Source: JAFAXD01 sp035472475 (lineage in GTDB: Bacteria; Pseudomonadota; Alphaproteobacteria; Rhizobiales; Xanthobacteraceae). Taken from it: a stretch of DNA of 30,667 nt. The DNA lies in assembly GCA_035472475.1 (NCBI GenBank), contig DATIPA010000107.1, forward strand, positions 1 through 30,667, read 5' to 3'. The notes under the pieces were generated by a model, which had not been told where the DNA came from, ran no database searches, and saw only the letters and a list, made by a program, of their open reading frames with translations. Both the position numbers and the translations under genes were made by a program. Positions 15,401-22,869 of this stretch are shown in pieces; within the stretch, counting starts at the first letter, position 1, and each line of letters starts with the position of its first letter.

Positions 15401-16678
15401 TCAGGACGGCGCACCCTCAACCAACCCAAAAATCTCCCGCGGCTCGCGCACGCCGCGCAGCTTGTGCTGGCCGAGCGGCTCGAGCCGGCTGCGGTCGCGC
15501 ATCGAGGCGGCGAATTCCGCCGAGAGCAGCACGCTGCGGCCAAGCGGCTCGCACAAGGCCTCGATGCGGGCGACCTCGTTGACCGCCGGTCCGATCACGG
15601 TGAAATCGAGCCGATCGACGGCGCCGACGTTGCCATAGAGCACTTCGCCGGCATGCAGCGCGAGGTCGACGGTCGCGGTCGGCTTGTCGGCCGCGCGCCG
15701 CGCCTCGTTGAGCGCCGCGAGCGCCGCCATTGCTTCGGTCGCGGCGTCGAGCGCCTGCTGGCAGGCCGCGTCCTCGGTATCCGACGTGAAGGGGAAGATT
15801 GCGAGCATGCCGTCGCCGAGAAACTTGAGCACTTGCCCTTCGCGCGGACGCAGCGCCGCGGTCAACGTCTCGAACACGCCGTCGAGCAGTTCGATCAGGA
15901 CCGGCCCGGGCGCCGCGTCGGCAATCCCGGTGAAGCCGCGCACGTCCGCAAACCACAGTACCGCCCGGATGGTCTCGACCGAGCCGCGTTCGATCGCACC
16001 GGCGTGCACGCGCCGGCCGGCGTCGCCGCCCAGATAGGCTTCGAGCAGACTGCGCGCGATGGTGTGGGCGGCCTTCGCCATCATGGCGATGGACGCGGCC
16101 GGCAAGACCCCGCGCAACAGCGCGAGGTCACTGTCGGTGAACCCATCGGGCTGGTCGGTCGCAAACGAATAGGCGACGCCGATGCCACGTGACGGATCGC
16201 CCTCCGGTCCGAAGCGGAAAAACTGCGCGAAATAGTCCGTGGCTCCGTCGGCCACGAAGCTCGTCAGCACCGGAAAATCAAGCTGCGCGTCCGGCCCTTC
16301 AAGACGCCGCCGCAGCCATGCCACGCCTTCGTCGGACCCCCGCATTTGATTGACCAGAAACCGGAATGGACTCTCGATCCAGTCCGGGTTGTTCTCGACG
16401 CCGCGAGCGAACCGGTCGTGCTCGATCGCGTTGAGGTCGCGCCGCCAGGTGTAGCTGTAACCGCCCCACTGCGGGTGCAACGTGCGCATCCCCGCGAACG
16501 CCCGCCACAGCGGCAGGCCCGCGATGACAAGCTGCTGGCAGAAACCATCGAATAGCTCGTCGGCCCCGATGCCGCGCAGGCCTTGCCGCACTGCCCAGAT
16601 GTGGACGTCGATGATTTTGCGCCCGATCGCGGGGTCGAGGCTCAGCACATGGAAGGGCGGGAGTTCGGGCGCGGGCAT
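15401..16678 (-). CDS. Class III adenylate/guanylate cyclase with N-terminal rhizobial sensor-like domain
   Basis: A 425-residue protein. The C-terminal cyclase homology domain (about 236-415) is catalytically intact: metal-binding Asp245 ('LWFADVRGFTG') and Asp289 ('VLKFLGDGML'), purine-selecting Lys285 and Asp358 ('DRLDFTVIG'), and transition-state Asn367 and Arg371 ('AVNEVARIE'). The Lys/Asp pair points to ATP and cAMP production rather than GTP. The first about 230 residues have no membrane segment and resemble the N-terminal region of many rhizobial cyclases ('GLPLWRAFAGMRTLHPQW'); its ligand is unknown. ATG 16678 has GAGG 9 bases upstream; an in-frame ATG at 16693 has poor spacing. The gene converges on the RluA gene with a 15-base gap. 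Confidence 0.93.
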   Translation of the reverse strand: MPAPELPPFHVLSLDPAIGRKIIDVHIWAVRQGLRGIGADELFDGFCQQLVIAGLPLWRAFAGMRTLHPQWGGYSYTWRRDLNAIEHDRFARGVENNPDWIESPFRFLVNQMRGSDEGVAWLRRRLEGPDAQLDFPVLTSFVADGATDYFAQFFRFGPEGDPSRGIGVAYSFATDQPDGFTDSDLALLRGVLPAASIAMMAKAAHTIARSLLEAYLGGDAGRRVHAGAIERGSVETIRAVLWFADVRGFTGIADAAPGPVLIELLDGVFETLTAALRPREGQVLKFLGDGMLAIFPFTSDTEDAACQQALDAATEAMAALAALNEARRAADKPTATVDLALHAGEVLYGNVGAVDRLDFTVIGPAVNEVARIEALCEPLGRSVLLSAEFAASMRDRSRLEPLGQHKLRGVREPREIFGLVEGAPS

Positions 16679-16744
16679 GACTCGGTGCCTCATCCTGGGA
16701 GCACCATGCGGTCGCGAGATGCCTGAAGCAAGCCGGTGAAACGG

Positions 16745-16824
16745 CTAGTGTCCCGATTCCGAAGTTCGCTTTATCTTGCGGCACCCTCTGTAGCGAACTT
16801 CGGAATCAAAGGGAACGATGCTAG
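16745..16824. repeat. CTAG-bordered hairpin element, copy 1
   Basis: The element runs from CTAG (16745) to CTAG (16821-16824). The stem arms GATTCCGAAGTTCGCT (16755-16770) and its exact reverse complement (16792-16807) form a perfect 16-bp stem around a 21-base loop containing TCTTGCGGCACCCTC. It shares its right CTAG with the neighbouring copy 2. It lies between the P450 and cyclase genes and does not code for protein. Confidence 0.85.
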
Positions 16825-16897
16825 TGTGGTTTGGATTTGAAGTTCCTATGACGAGAGTGCCGCAAGAATGATAGGAACTTCAAATCCACCACACTAG
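16821..16897. repeat. CTAG-bordered hairpin element, copy 2 (inverted relative to copy 1)
   Basis: The arms at 16821-16849 and 16871-16897 pair over 27 bases with only a two-base bulge (extra TT in the left arm). The reverse complement of its 21-base loop carries TTCTTGCGGCACTCTC, almost identical to the loop of copy 1. The two copies are therefore the same element in opposite orientation with different but self-complementary stems. The right CTAG border contains the stop codon of the P450 gene (minus strand, 16894-16896). Confidence 0.85.
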
Positions 16898-18105
16898 CGC
16901 GCCTGCGCGACCACCGGCAGGCTCGCGATCGCGCGCAGCCCCGGCCGCTCCCGCCAGCGAACCCCCGTCTCCGGGACGGCGAGCGCCAGGTGCGGCCAGC
17001 GCCGGAACAAGGCCTCGAGCGCGCATTTGGCCTCGATACGCGCGAGCTGATGGCCGAGGCAGAAGTGGATTCCGGTTCCAAAGGCAAGATGCCGGTTGGA
17101 CCGCCGTTCGAGATCGAGCAGCTCCGGATGCTCGTTCGCGGCCGGATCCATATTGGCAGCCGCCAGCATCGGCATGACCTTCTGGCCCTTCTTCACCAGG
17201 ACGCCGCCGAGCTCCACGTCCCGTCGCGCGATGCGCGGCTTGGTGAACTGCACCGGCGAGATGAAACGCAGAAACTCCTCGATCGCCAGATTGGCGCGGC
17301 TCCAATCGGCTGCGAGCCAATTGCGCAGGTTCGGATTGCGCAGAAGCTCGTACACGGATCCGCTGATCAGGTGCATCGTGGTCTCGCTGCCCGCGCCCAG
17401 CAGCAGGAACACCATCGCGACCATTTCGCGGGCGCTGATGCGGTGGCCCTCCTTCTCGACGCGAACGAGTTCTGCAATCAGTCCCTCGCCGCCATGCTCA
17501 CGCGCGGCCTCCAGCCGCTTTTCCAAGTAGCGCTTCATCGACGCGGCGGCCTGAACCATTCGCAGGAAGTCGAAGGGACCGGCGAGACGGGTGAACTTCT
17601 TGCTCCAGGCAATGAACCTCGGCCGATCGGCCGGCGGCAGGCCGAGCAACTCGCAGATGACCGAGAGCGGCAGCAGCCGCGCGTAGCGTTCGACCAGATC
17701 AGCAGGACTGCCGTCGACAAACAGTCCGTCAGCGAGCCGGCCCGCGATTTCGAGAATGTGCGGTTCCATATTGACGACCGCGCGGCGGCGAAACACCTCA
17801 TCCACGATCCCGCGCAGGCGGGTGTGGTCGGGCTCGTCCATCGTCAGCATGTTGTCGGCAAGCGTGCTGATCAGCCGGGGCATCCACCAGCGCAGGCCGG
17901 CGACGGCGCCGTCCTCGCTACGCAGGCTGAAGGTCGCACTGTCCTTGAGCACGCGCGACGCCATCTCCTGCGTCGTCGTGGTGAAGACCTTACCGACGAG
18001 CGGAAAATCGACTTGAACGACCGGTCCCGCCTCGCGCAACCGCGCGAGACCCTTGGCGGGATTGCGAAAAAAATCCTGACTGGACAAATCGAAGCGCTGC
18101 GTCAT
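16894..18105 (-). CDS. Cytochrome P450
   Basis: A 403-residue soluble bacterial P450 monooxygenase. It has the heme-ligand signature 'FGTGIHFCLGHQLAR' (proximal Cys349), the I-helix oxygen-activation motif 'GAGSETT' (237-243) and the K-helix ExxR at Glu277-Arg280 ('EEFLRF'). 'MDEPDHTRLRGIV' (about 89-101) is the C-helix region. No membrane anchor is present, as expected for bacterial class I enzymes fed by separate ferredoxin and reductase. No redox partner gene is adjacent, so the substrate and partner are unknown. The stop codon is supplied by the CTAG border of the hairpin element, so the last residues ('VVAQAR') may have been reshaped by its insertion. Confidence 0.96.
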   Translation of the reverse strand: MTQRFDLSSQDFFRNPAKGLARLREAGPVVQVDFPLVGKVFTTTTQEMASRVLKDSATFSLRSEDGAVAGLRWWMPRLISTLADNMLTMDEPDHTRLRGIVDEVFRRRAVVNMEPHILEIAGRLADGLFVDGSPADLVERYARLLPLSVICELLGLPPADRPRFIAWSKKFTRLAGPFDFLRMVQAAASMKRYLEKRLEAAREHGGEGLIAELVRVEKEGHRISAREMVAMVFLLLGAGSETTMHLISGSVYELLRNPNLRNWLAADWSRANLAIEEFLRFISPVQFTKPRIARRDVELGGVLVKKGQKVMPMLAAANMDPAANEHPELLDLERRSNRHLAFGTGIHFCLGHQLARIEAKCALEALFRRWPHLALAVPETGVRWRERPGLRAIASLPVVAQAR

Positions 18106-18170
18106 GGGCCTTGCTCCACCCCCAATATGGGGCGAGCCGCCGCGACCACAAAACCGGATGCTTCGGATGG

Positions 18171-18827
18171 TTACTGAACGATCGCCATATGGACCTTGAC
18201 GACGCCCTGATCGACGATCCCAAGGCTCTCGGCCGCGTACCGAGACAGATCGAGCTCGCGCCCATCGATATACGGCCCACGATCATTGACCCGAACCATG
18301 ACGGACTTTCCGGTCTGCATATTGGTGACCTGCAGCCTGGTACCGAACGGCAGGGTCCGATGCGCGGCCGTCAGCTGGCCCGGATCGAAGCGCTCGCCAT
18401 TCGCAGTCTTGACGCCCGTGCTGTAGAAGCTCGCGAGCCCCGTCCCCTTGCTCTTGATCCGGACGAGGTCGACGGCCCGCGGCGCCGAGGCGAGCCCGTC
18501 CGGGTCGGACCAGGCTTCGGCGCTCGGGCTGGATACCGGGCCGCGGACGGAGGCCAGGGTTGCCAATCCGACCGACGGGAAGCGCCGCCAATCCACGACA
18601 AGGGTTTCAAGCCGGTCCTGCCGGGCAAACTCGCTCTCATCGAGCCCGGGGTCGTTGCTGCCGACCGCAGCCGACACGAAGGCGGCGCCCGCCGCAATCG
18701 CTACGCCGGCAATCGCCAGCGTGATGGTCATTTTGGGCCCGCGCGCCCAGGCGCGCGAGACGAGCCTCGCCGCTCCGGATCCAACACGCCTGCAGAGCCA
18801 CACCCCTGCGGAAATCACGACTCGCAC
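18171..18827 (-). CDS. rlpA: RlpA-like protein (double-psi beta-barrel, septal lytic transglycosylase family)
   Basis: A 218-residue envelope protein. A hydrophobic segment at about 33-55 ('MTITLAIAGVAIAAGAAF') acts as signal anchor after a basic N-terminus. Residues about 130-216 form an RlpA/DPBB domain with 'GLASFYSTGVKTANGERF', 'LTAAHRTLPFGTRLQVTN' and 'VRVNDRGPYIDGRELDL', closely matching family consensus. There is no C-terminal SPOR domain, so septal targeting is not shown. RlpA cleaves peptidoglycan strands lacking stem peptides in Pseudomonas; activity here is inferred. The start is uncertain: GTG at 18827, a second GTG at 18818 with better ribosome-binding spacing, or ATG at 18731. 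Confidence 0.9.
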   Translation of the reverse strand: MRVVISAGVWLCRRVGSGAARLVSRAWARGPKMTITLAIAGVAIAAGAAFVSAAVGSNDPGLDESEFARQDRLETLVVDWRRFPSVGLATLASVRGPVSSPSAEAWSDPDGLASAPRAVDLVRIKSKGTGLASFYSTGVKTANGERFDPGQLTAAHRTLPFGTRLQVTNMQTGKSVMVRVNDRGPYIDGRELDLSRYAAESLGIVDQGVVKVHMAIVQ

Positions 18828-18983
18828 TCCCCCACCGAGATTGCGCGTTCATCGAAACTTAACCACGCACCAAGAACAACCGGGCCCGGGACGTTTCCGG
18901 CGCGTTGTTGTTGTTTTGCAACAGGCTTGGTTACCGCCGCGTTGCCGCGCAAATCGCGCGGTTCCACGGAGGTGGGCCTCATA

Positions 18984-19001
18984 TGCAACTAAACGGTTGC
19001 A
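18984..19001. promoter_or_regulatory. Candidate ArsR operator 1 (inverted repeat TGCAAC-N6-GTTGCA)
   Basis: TGCAAC (18984-18989) and GTTGCA (18996-19001) form a perfect 6-bp inverted repeat with a 6-base centre, upstream of the SRPBCC-ArsR genes. It overlaps the proposed -35 box. The same GCAAC-N6-GTTGC arrangement recurs 46 bases downstream. Its position and symmetry fit binding of a dimeric winged-helix repressor such as the ArsR protein encoded in this operon. Confidence 0.6.
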
Positions 19002-19025
19002 CGTGCCCGAGCGATCGGCTACGAC
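18997..19025 (+). promoter_or_regulatory. Candidate promoter of the SRPBCC-ArsR operon
   Basis: TTGCAC (18997-19002), a 17-base spacer and TACGAC (19020-19025) are placed between the two inverted repeats, about 24 bases before the start codon. Both boxes match the consensus only in part. The assignment rests mainly on position between the operators. Confidence 0.3.
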
Positions 19026-19030
19026 AATGA

Positions 19031-19046
19031 GCAACCAGGAGGTTGC
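19031..19046. promoter_or_regulatory. Candidate ArsR operator 2 overlapping the ribosome-binding site
   Basis: GCAAC (19031-19035) and GTTGC (19042-19046) repeat the same half-sites and 6-base spacing as operator 1. The centre contains the AGGAGG ribosome-binding site (19037-19042), and the ATG follows at 19049. Bound repressor would block transcription elongation or initiation; in the mRNA the same repeat could form a small hairpin over the Shine-Dalgarno. Confidence 0.55.
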
Positions 19047-19048
19047 AT

Positions 19049-19504
19049 ATGATCGACCGCATCGAGAAGACCATCGAACTCAAGGCCGCGGTGTCTCGCG
19101 TCTGGCGGGCGCTGACCGACCATCGCGAATTCGGTAGCTGGTTCCGCGTGCGGCTGGATGGGCCGTTCGTGCCCGGCCAGGTGTCGCGCGGGCGGATCAC
19201 CCATCCGGGCTGCGAGCACTATCGGTGGGAGGCGGTGGTCCAGAAAATGGAGCCGGAGCGGCTATTCTCGTTCACCTGGCACCCTTACGCGATCGACCAA
19301 AGCCAGGACTATTCCGGCGAGGCGCCGACCCTGGTCGAGTTCACGCTGGAAAAGACCGCGACCGGAACCTTGCTGCGTGTTGTCGAATCGGGCTTCGACA
19401 AGATCCCGGCGAAACGCCGCGACGAGGCGTTCCGGATGAATGACACCGGCTGGGGAATGCAGATGCAAAATATTGAACGGCATGTCCAGCAGGCCGCGGC
19501 TTAG
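19049..19504 (+). CDS. SRPBCC-domain protein (AHSA1-like)
   Basis: A 151-residue START/Bet v1-fold protein of the AHSA1/polyketide-cyclase-like group. It begins 'MIDRIEKTIELKAAVSRVWR' followed by 'ALTDHREFGSWFRVRLDG', a typical first helix-grip pattern, with 'PTLVEFTLEKTATGTLLRVV' in the later strands and a C-terminal helix. These proteins bind hydrophobic ligands; the ligand is unknown. ATG 19049 is preceded by a strong AGGAGG site with a 6-base spacer. A TTG two codons upstream is unlikely. Its last 23 bases overlap the ArsR gene, so the two are coupled. SRPBCC/ArsR pairs are very common in rhizobia. Confidence 0.9.
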   Translation: MIDRIEKTIELKAAVSRVWRALTDHREFGSWFRVRLDGPFVPGQVSRGRITHPGCEHYRWEAVVQKMEPERLFSFTWHPYAIDQSQDYSGEAPTLVEFTLEKTATGTLLRVVESGFDKIPAKRRDEAFRMNDTGWGMQMQNIERHVQQAAA

Positions 19505-19847
19505 CGCATCTTCGGGCGGAGCGCGCGCCAGCGCGCTGAACGCGCGAGCGTCGGTGTTCGCAGCGCTCGGTGATGAGACGCGCCTGTCGGTGCTTGCGAG
19601 GCTCAGCGCCGGCGAGCCGCAGTCGATCTCGCGCCTGACTGCCGGGACCAACCTGACGCGCCAGGCCGTTACCAAGCATCTGCGCGTATTGGAGGGCGCG
19701 GGCGTGGTGCGCAGCGTCCGCAGCGGCCGCGAGAGCCTGTTTGAGCTTGAGCCGCGGCGCATCGCGGAGGTGAGGGACTATCTCGACCAGGTCTCCCGGC
19801 AATGGGACGATGCGTTGGGGCGGCTTAAGGCGCACGTGGAAGAGTAG
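19482..19847 (+). CDS. ArsR-family winged-helix transcriptional repressor
   Basis: A 121-residue DNA-binding protein. The winged helix runs from 'FAALGDETRLSVLARLSAGE' (about 26-45) through the recognition helix 'LTRQAVTKHLRVLEGAGVV' (58-76) to the wing 'VRSGRESLFELEP'. It contains no cysteine, so it cannot use the thiolate metal site of classical arsenic sensors and is presumably tuned to another signal. ATG 19482 lies inside the end of the SRPBCC gene. The inverted repeats upstream of that gene are the likely operators, giving autoregulation (inference). Confidence 0.92.
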   Translation: MSSRPRLSASSGGARASALNARASVFAALGDETRLSVLARLSAGEPQSISRLTAGTNLTRQAVTKHLRVLEGAGVVRSVRSGRESLFELEPRRIAEVRDYLDQVSRQWDDALGRLKAHVEE

Positions 19848-19869
19848 TCGCCCCGGGAGAACGCCACGC

Positions 19870-20517
19870 ATGCTGACGATCTGGGGCCGCCCGAGTTCGT
19901 TCAACACCCAAAAGGTGCTCTGGCTCGCGGACGAACTCGGCCTTGCCTACCGGCATATTCCGGCCGGTGGTTCGTTCGGCGGCCTCGACACGCCGGAATT
20001 CCTGGCCATGAACCCGCATGGACGCGTTCCGGTGATCGACGATGACGGGACGGTCGTGTGGGAATCCCACGCCATCCTGCGCTACTTGGCAGCGCGCTAT
20101 GGCAGCGGCCGGTTCTGGCGCGACGACCCGGGCGAGCGCTCGCGCAGCGATGCCTGGATGGACTGGTCGCAAACGCGCCTGCAGCCTGACTTTCTCAACG
20201 GCGTGTTCTGGGGTTTTTATCGCACGCCCGAGCCTCTGCGCGACGCAGGAGCGGTCGCGAAGAGCCTGGCCCGCTGTACGGCTGATTTCCGATTGCTGGA
20301 TCAGGTGCTGAGCGGCCGGCCTTATCTCGGCGGCGAGGCGATCAGCCTCGCGGACATCCCGGCCGGAACCGCGCTCTACCGCTACTTCGAGCTCGACATC
20401 GAGCGCCCGTCCGCTCCCAACGTCGAAGCCTGGTATCGCCGGTTGCGGGAACGCCCGGCCTATCGGGCGCGGGTGATGCTGCCGTTCGACGAGTTGCGCG
20501 GGCGGTTGGATCCGTAG
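19870..20517 (+). CDS. Glutathione S-transferase family protein
   Basis: A 215-residue protein with an N-terminal thioredoxin-like domain (about 1-80: 'MLTIWGRPSSFNTQKVLWLA', 'NPHGRVPVIDDDG', and the glutathione-binding 'WESHAILRYLAARYG') and an all-helical C-terminal domain ('YLGGEAISLADIPAGTALY'). Ser9 or Ser10 in 'GRPSS' is a candidate for the active-site hydroxyl. Members of this family conjugate glutathione to electrophiles or serve as non-catalytic binders. It starts 22 bases after arsR and may be cotranscribed. The start at 19870 has GGGAG upstream. It converges with the RidA gene, 22 bases away. Confidence 0.93.
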   Translation: MLTIWGRPSSFNTQKVLWLADELGLAYRHIPAGGSFGGLDTPEFLAMNPHGRVPVIDDDGTVVWESHAILRYLAARYGSGRFWRDDPGERSRSDAWMDWSQTRLQPDFLNGVFWGFYRTPEPLRDAGAVAKSLARCTADFRLLDQVLSGRPYLGGEAISLADIPAGTALYRYFELDIERPSAPNVEAWYRRLRERPAYRARVMLPFDELRGRLDP

Positions 20518-20539
20518 TCCGTGCTCTCTCGCCGAGCGA

Positions 20540-20923
20540 TCACGCCAATGCCACGGCTTCGACTTCAATTTGAAAGCCGTAGTGCAATTCCGGCACCGGA
20601 ACGACTGCTCGTGCGGGACGCGACGACCCGATCCATTTTGCGTAGATCGCGTTGAAAGCCGGCCACGATTTTATGTCGGTGACGTAGACCCGCACTTGTA
20701 CCAGCCGATCGAGCGCGCTGCCGGCGGCGGTCAAAGCCGCCTCAACGTTGTTCAGCGTCTGCTCCGCTTGTCGTTCGAACGGTGCGTCGGCGAGCCTGCT
20801 GCCGTCAGGCGCGATCGGCAGCTGCCCCGAGATGAAGACAAACCCGTTGGCCGTCACGGCGTGACTATAGTGGCCACCCGGTGCGGCCACGGTTTCCGGA
20901 TTTTTGACAGTGATGCCAGCCAC
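20540..20923 (-). CDS. RidA-family (YjgF/YER057c/UK114) enamine/imine deaminase
   Basis: A 127-residue protein when started at GTG 20923, which has GGGAG 7 bases upstream and matches family length. It includes 'GFVFISGQLPIAPDG', 'QAEQTLNNVEAALTAAGSAL' and 'VQVRVYVTDI', and the substrate-carboxylate arginine Arg105 in 'SSRPARAVVPV'. RidA proteins hydrolyse reactive enamine/imine intermediates. The frame is open upstream to 20998, but those residues are unlike the family. It is the last gene of the molybdenum hydroxylase operon, 87 bases after the permease gene, suggesting it deals with an intermediate of that pathway. Confidence 0.92.
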   Translation of the reverse strand: MAGITVKNPETVAAPGGHYSHAVTANGFVFISGQLPIAPDGSRLADAPFERQAEQTLNNVEAALTAAGSALDRLVQVRVYVTDIKSWPAFNAIYAKWIGSSRPARAVVPVPELHYGFQIEVEAVALA

Positions 20924-21010
20924 GATGGCGCTCCCAAGTTGACAAGCAACGACGAGGAGGGCGGTGCAGCTCCTAGTGCCGCCGATGCAACGCTCCACAC
21001 GCGGCGGCTG

Positions 21011-22345
21011 TCATGCCGGCAGTGGCTTTCCCTTGGTCTCGGGCAGGAACGGTACCAGCACGAAGCCCAGGATATAGATGAACGAGAACGCGACGGCGGT
21101 CTGACTGAAGCCGCCGAGTTGCGCGATCAGCATGCCGGCGAACAACGGTCCCAGGAACGCGATAAAACGCGGGGCGTTGAACGCGAAAGCTATCCCGGTG
21201 GCGCGCAAATGCGTGGGGAACAGCTCAGGCAGCCACACCGACATCCACGAATATTGGCCGAGCGTGAAGAAGCCGTTGATTGCGGCGACCAGCAGCAAAA
21301 GACGCACGTCGCTCGTCCACAGATAGAGCACGGGCGTGAGCAGGAACGACGCCGCGAAGAAGATCATCACGATCGGCTTGCGGCCGAAATTGTCGGCAAG
21401 GAAGCCGAGCCCGATATAACCGCAGATGGCGCCGAGGTTGTAACAGATGCCGGCGTAGCTCGCCCAAGTCTGCGCGGGCAGGCCCGCCTTTGCGGCGGCG
21501 GCGGCGACGAAGGGCGGTACCCAGGTCGAAATGCCCCACCACGCGAGCGTGGTCGTCAGCGACATCAGGAACACGATGACGGTGCGTCTGCGGACTTCCG
21601 GGTCGGCGAACAGATCCGCGAAGGTGAAGCGGGTGAGCGCCTGTTCCTGATCCGTCAGCTCGACCCCGCTGTCTTTCCGTGCCCGGGCGGATTTGCGTTG
21701 TTCATTGCTGTCCTGCCATCGCTGCGACTCCGGGATCCTGGTGCGCAGCCAGAGCGCGAACAGCGCCGGAATGACCCCGATGATGAACATGATGCGCCAT
21801 GCGCCCGGGCCGTAGCCGCTGACGAACAGCCAGGCAAAGGAAGCCAGAAAGAACCCGATGCCGAGCCCGCACTGCATCAGCCCGGCACCGCGGCCTCGCG
21901 CGTGATCGGGCCATACTTCCGCGGTCAGCGACGCTCCGGTCGACCACTCCGACCCGATTGCGATGCCGACCAGGAAGCGCAGCAGGGCGAAGGAGACCCA
22001 GTCCCAGGCAAACGCTGAAAGGCCGGTCGTGATCGAGTAGGCGAAGATCGCCAGAATCATCGTCCGCCGGCGGCCAATATAATCGGCAAGGACGCCGCCG
22101 ATGACGCCACCGATGCCCCAGCCCAAGAGCGTGATGCCGATGACGGTGCCGGCAAAGGCCGGGATCTGGGCGAACTGCGATGGGGCAAGCAGGTCGTGCA
22201 GCGCGGCGCCGACCACCAGGATCAGCGCGAAGGTTTCGTACCCGTCGAACGCCCAGCCGAGGTTCGAGGCAATCATTGTTTTCCATTGGTTCGCGTCAAG
22301 GCTGCGATACCAAGACTGCGAACCGGCGACGCTCGCCGTCGTCAC
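21011..22345 (-). CDS. MFS transporter (organic acid/aromatic or sugar-type porter)
   Basis: A 444-residue inner-membrane permease with 12 predicted helices and a central cytoplasmic loop rich in charged residues (about 215-260). MFS signatures are 'WAFDGYETFALILVVGA' in TM1, 'GVLADYIGRRRTMIL' between TM2 and TM3, 'GFLADNFGRKPIVMI' between TM8 and TM9, and 'LPETKGKPL' at the C-terminus. The start is GTG 22345, which has GGAGG 8 bases upstream; the longer frame to 22426 overlaps the iron-sulfur gene. It lies 31 bases after the hydroxylase genes and likely imports their substrate. The family does not fix the substrate. Confidence 0.92.
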   Translation of the reverse strand: MTTASVAGSQSWYRSLDANQWKTMIASNLGWAFDGYETFALILVVGAALHDLLAPSQFAQIPAFAGTVIGITLLGWGIGGVIGGVLADYIGRRRTMILAIFAYSITTGLSAFAWDWVSFALLRFLVGIAIGSEWSTGASLTAEVWPDHARGRGAGLMQCGLGIGFFLASFAWLFVSGYGPGAWRIMFIIGVIPALFALWLRTRIPESQRWQDSNEQRKSARARKDSGVELTDQEQALTRFTFADLFADPEVRRRTVIVFLMSLTTTLAWWGISTWVPPFVAAAAAKAGLPAQTWASYAGICYNLGAICGYIGLGFLADNFGRKPIVMIFFAASFLLTPVLYLWTSDVRLLLLVAAINGFFTLGQYSWMSVWLPELFPTHLRATGIAFAFNAPRFIAFLGPLFAGMLIAQLGGFSQTAVAFSFIYILGFVLVPFLPETKGKPLPA

Positions 22346-22376
22346 GGTCGTTACCTCCTCACGGTTGCGTGGGTGT

Positions 22377-22868
22377 TCAGCCGGTTGACCCGGCCTTGGT
22401 CTCTCGCGCGGCCATTCTGACCGCATTTATGATCTCTGGATAGGCAGCACAGCGACATAGGTTGCCGGCGAGATAATCCCTGATCTGTTCGTCGTCGGGA
22501 TCGGGATTCTGCCTGAGTAGCGCCTTTGTCATCAGCACGAAGCCCGGCGTACAATAGCCGCACTGGAACGCGCCGCATTCGACGAACGCCTGTTGGACCG
22601 GGTCTAGCTTTCCCGTTTCGCTCAGGTGCTCGATCGTAACCACGTCGGCGCCGTCGAGAAACACCGCGAGACAAAGACAGCCCGACACCGGCTGCCCGTC
22701 GACCAGCACCGTGCAACAGCCGCACAGGCCCTGCCCGCAGCTTTCGCGCGCGCCGAACAGCCCGAATTGCGTTTGCAGCATTTCGACGACGTTGTGATGC
22801 GGCTTTACCTCGGCCGATACCGGCCGCCCGTTCAGGGTGAGATTGATCGTCCTCGCGCCGCCGCTCAT
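22377..22868 (-). CDS. [2Fe-2S] subunit of xanthine-dehydrogenase-family molybdenum hydroxylase
   Basis: A 163-residue small subunit. The N-terminal ferredoxin-like domain holds one [2Fe-2S] cluster through Cys44, Cys49, Cys52 and Cys64 ('ESCGQGLCGCCTVLVDG'). The C-terminal four-helix domain holds the second through Cys103, Cys106, Cys138 and Cys140 ('FQCGYCTPG', 'NLCRCAAY'). All eight ligands are present. It passes electrons from the molybdenum centre to FAD. ATG 22868 is one base after the large-subunit stop and is preferred over the longer frame to 22904. Confidence 0.95.
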   Translation of the reverse strand: MSGGARTINLTLNGRPVSAEVKPHHNVVEMLQTQFGLFGARESCGQGLCGCCTVLVDGQPVSGCLCLAVFLDGADVVTIEHLSETGKLDPVQQAFVECGAFQCGYCTPGFVLMTKALLRQNPDPDDEQIRDYLAGNLCRCAAYPEIINAVRMAARETKAGSTG

Positions 22869-22869
22869 C

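Noticed and set aside
20570..22018. Long plus-strand open frame (about 480 codons) opposite the RidA and MFS genes
   Set aside because: The minus strand encodes clear RidA and MFS proteins; the plus-strand translation is R/E/H-rich and low in hydrophobic residues, typical of an antisense shadow.
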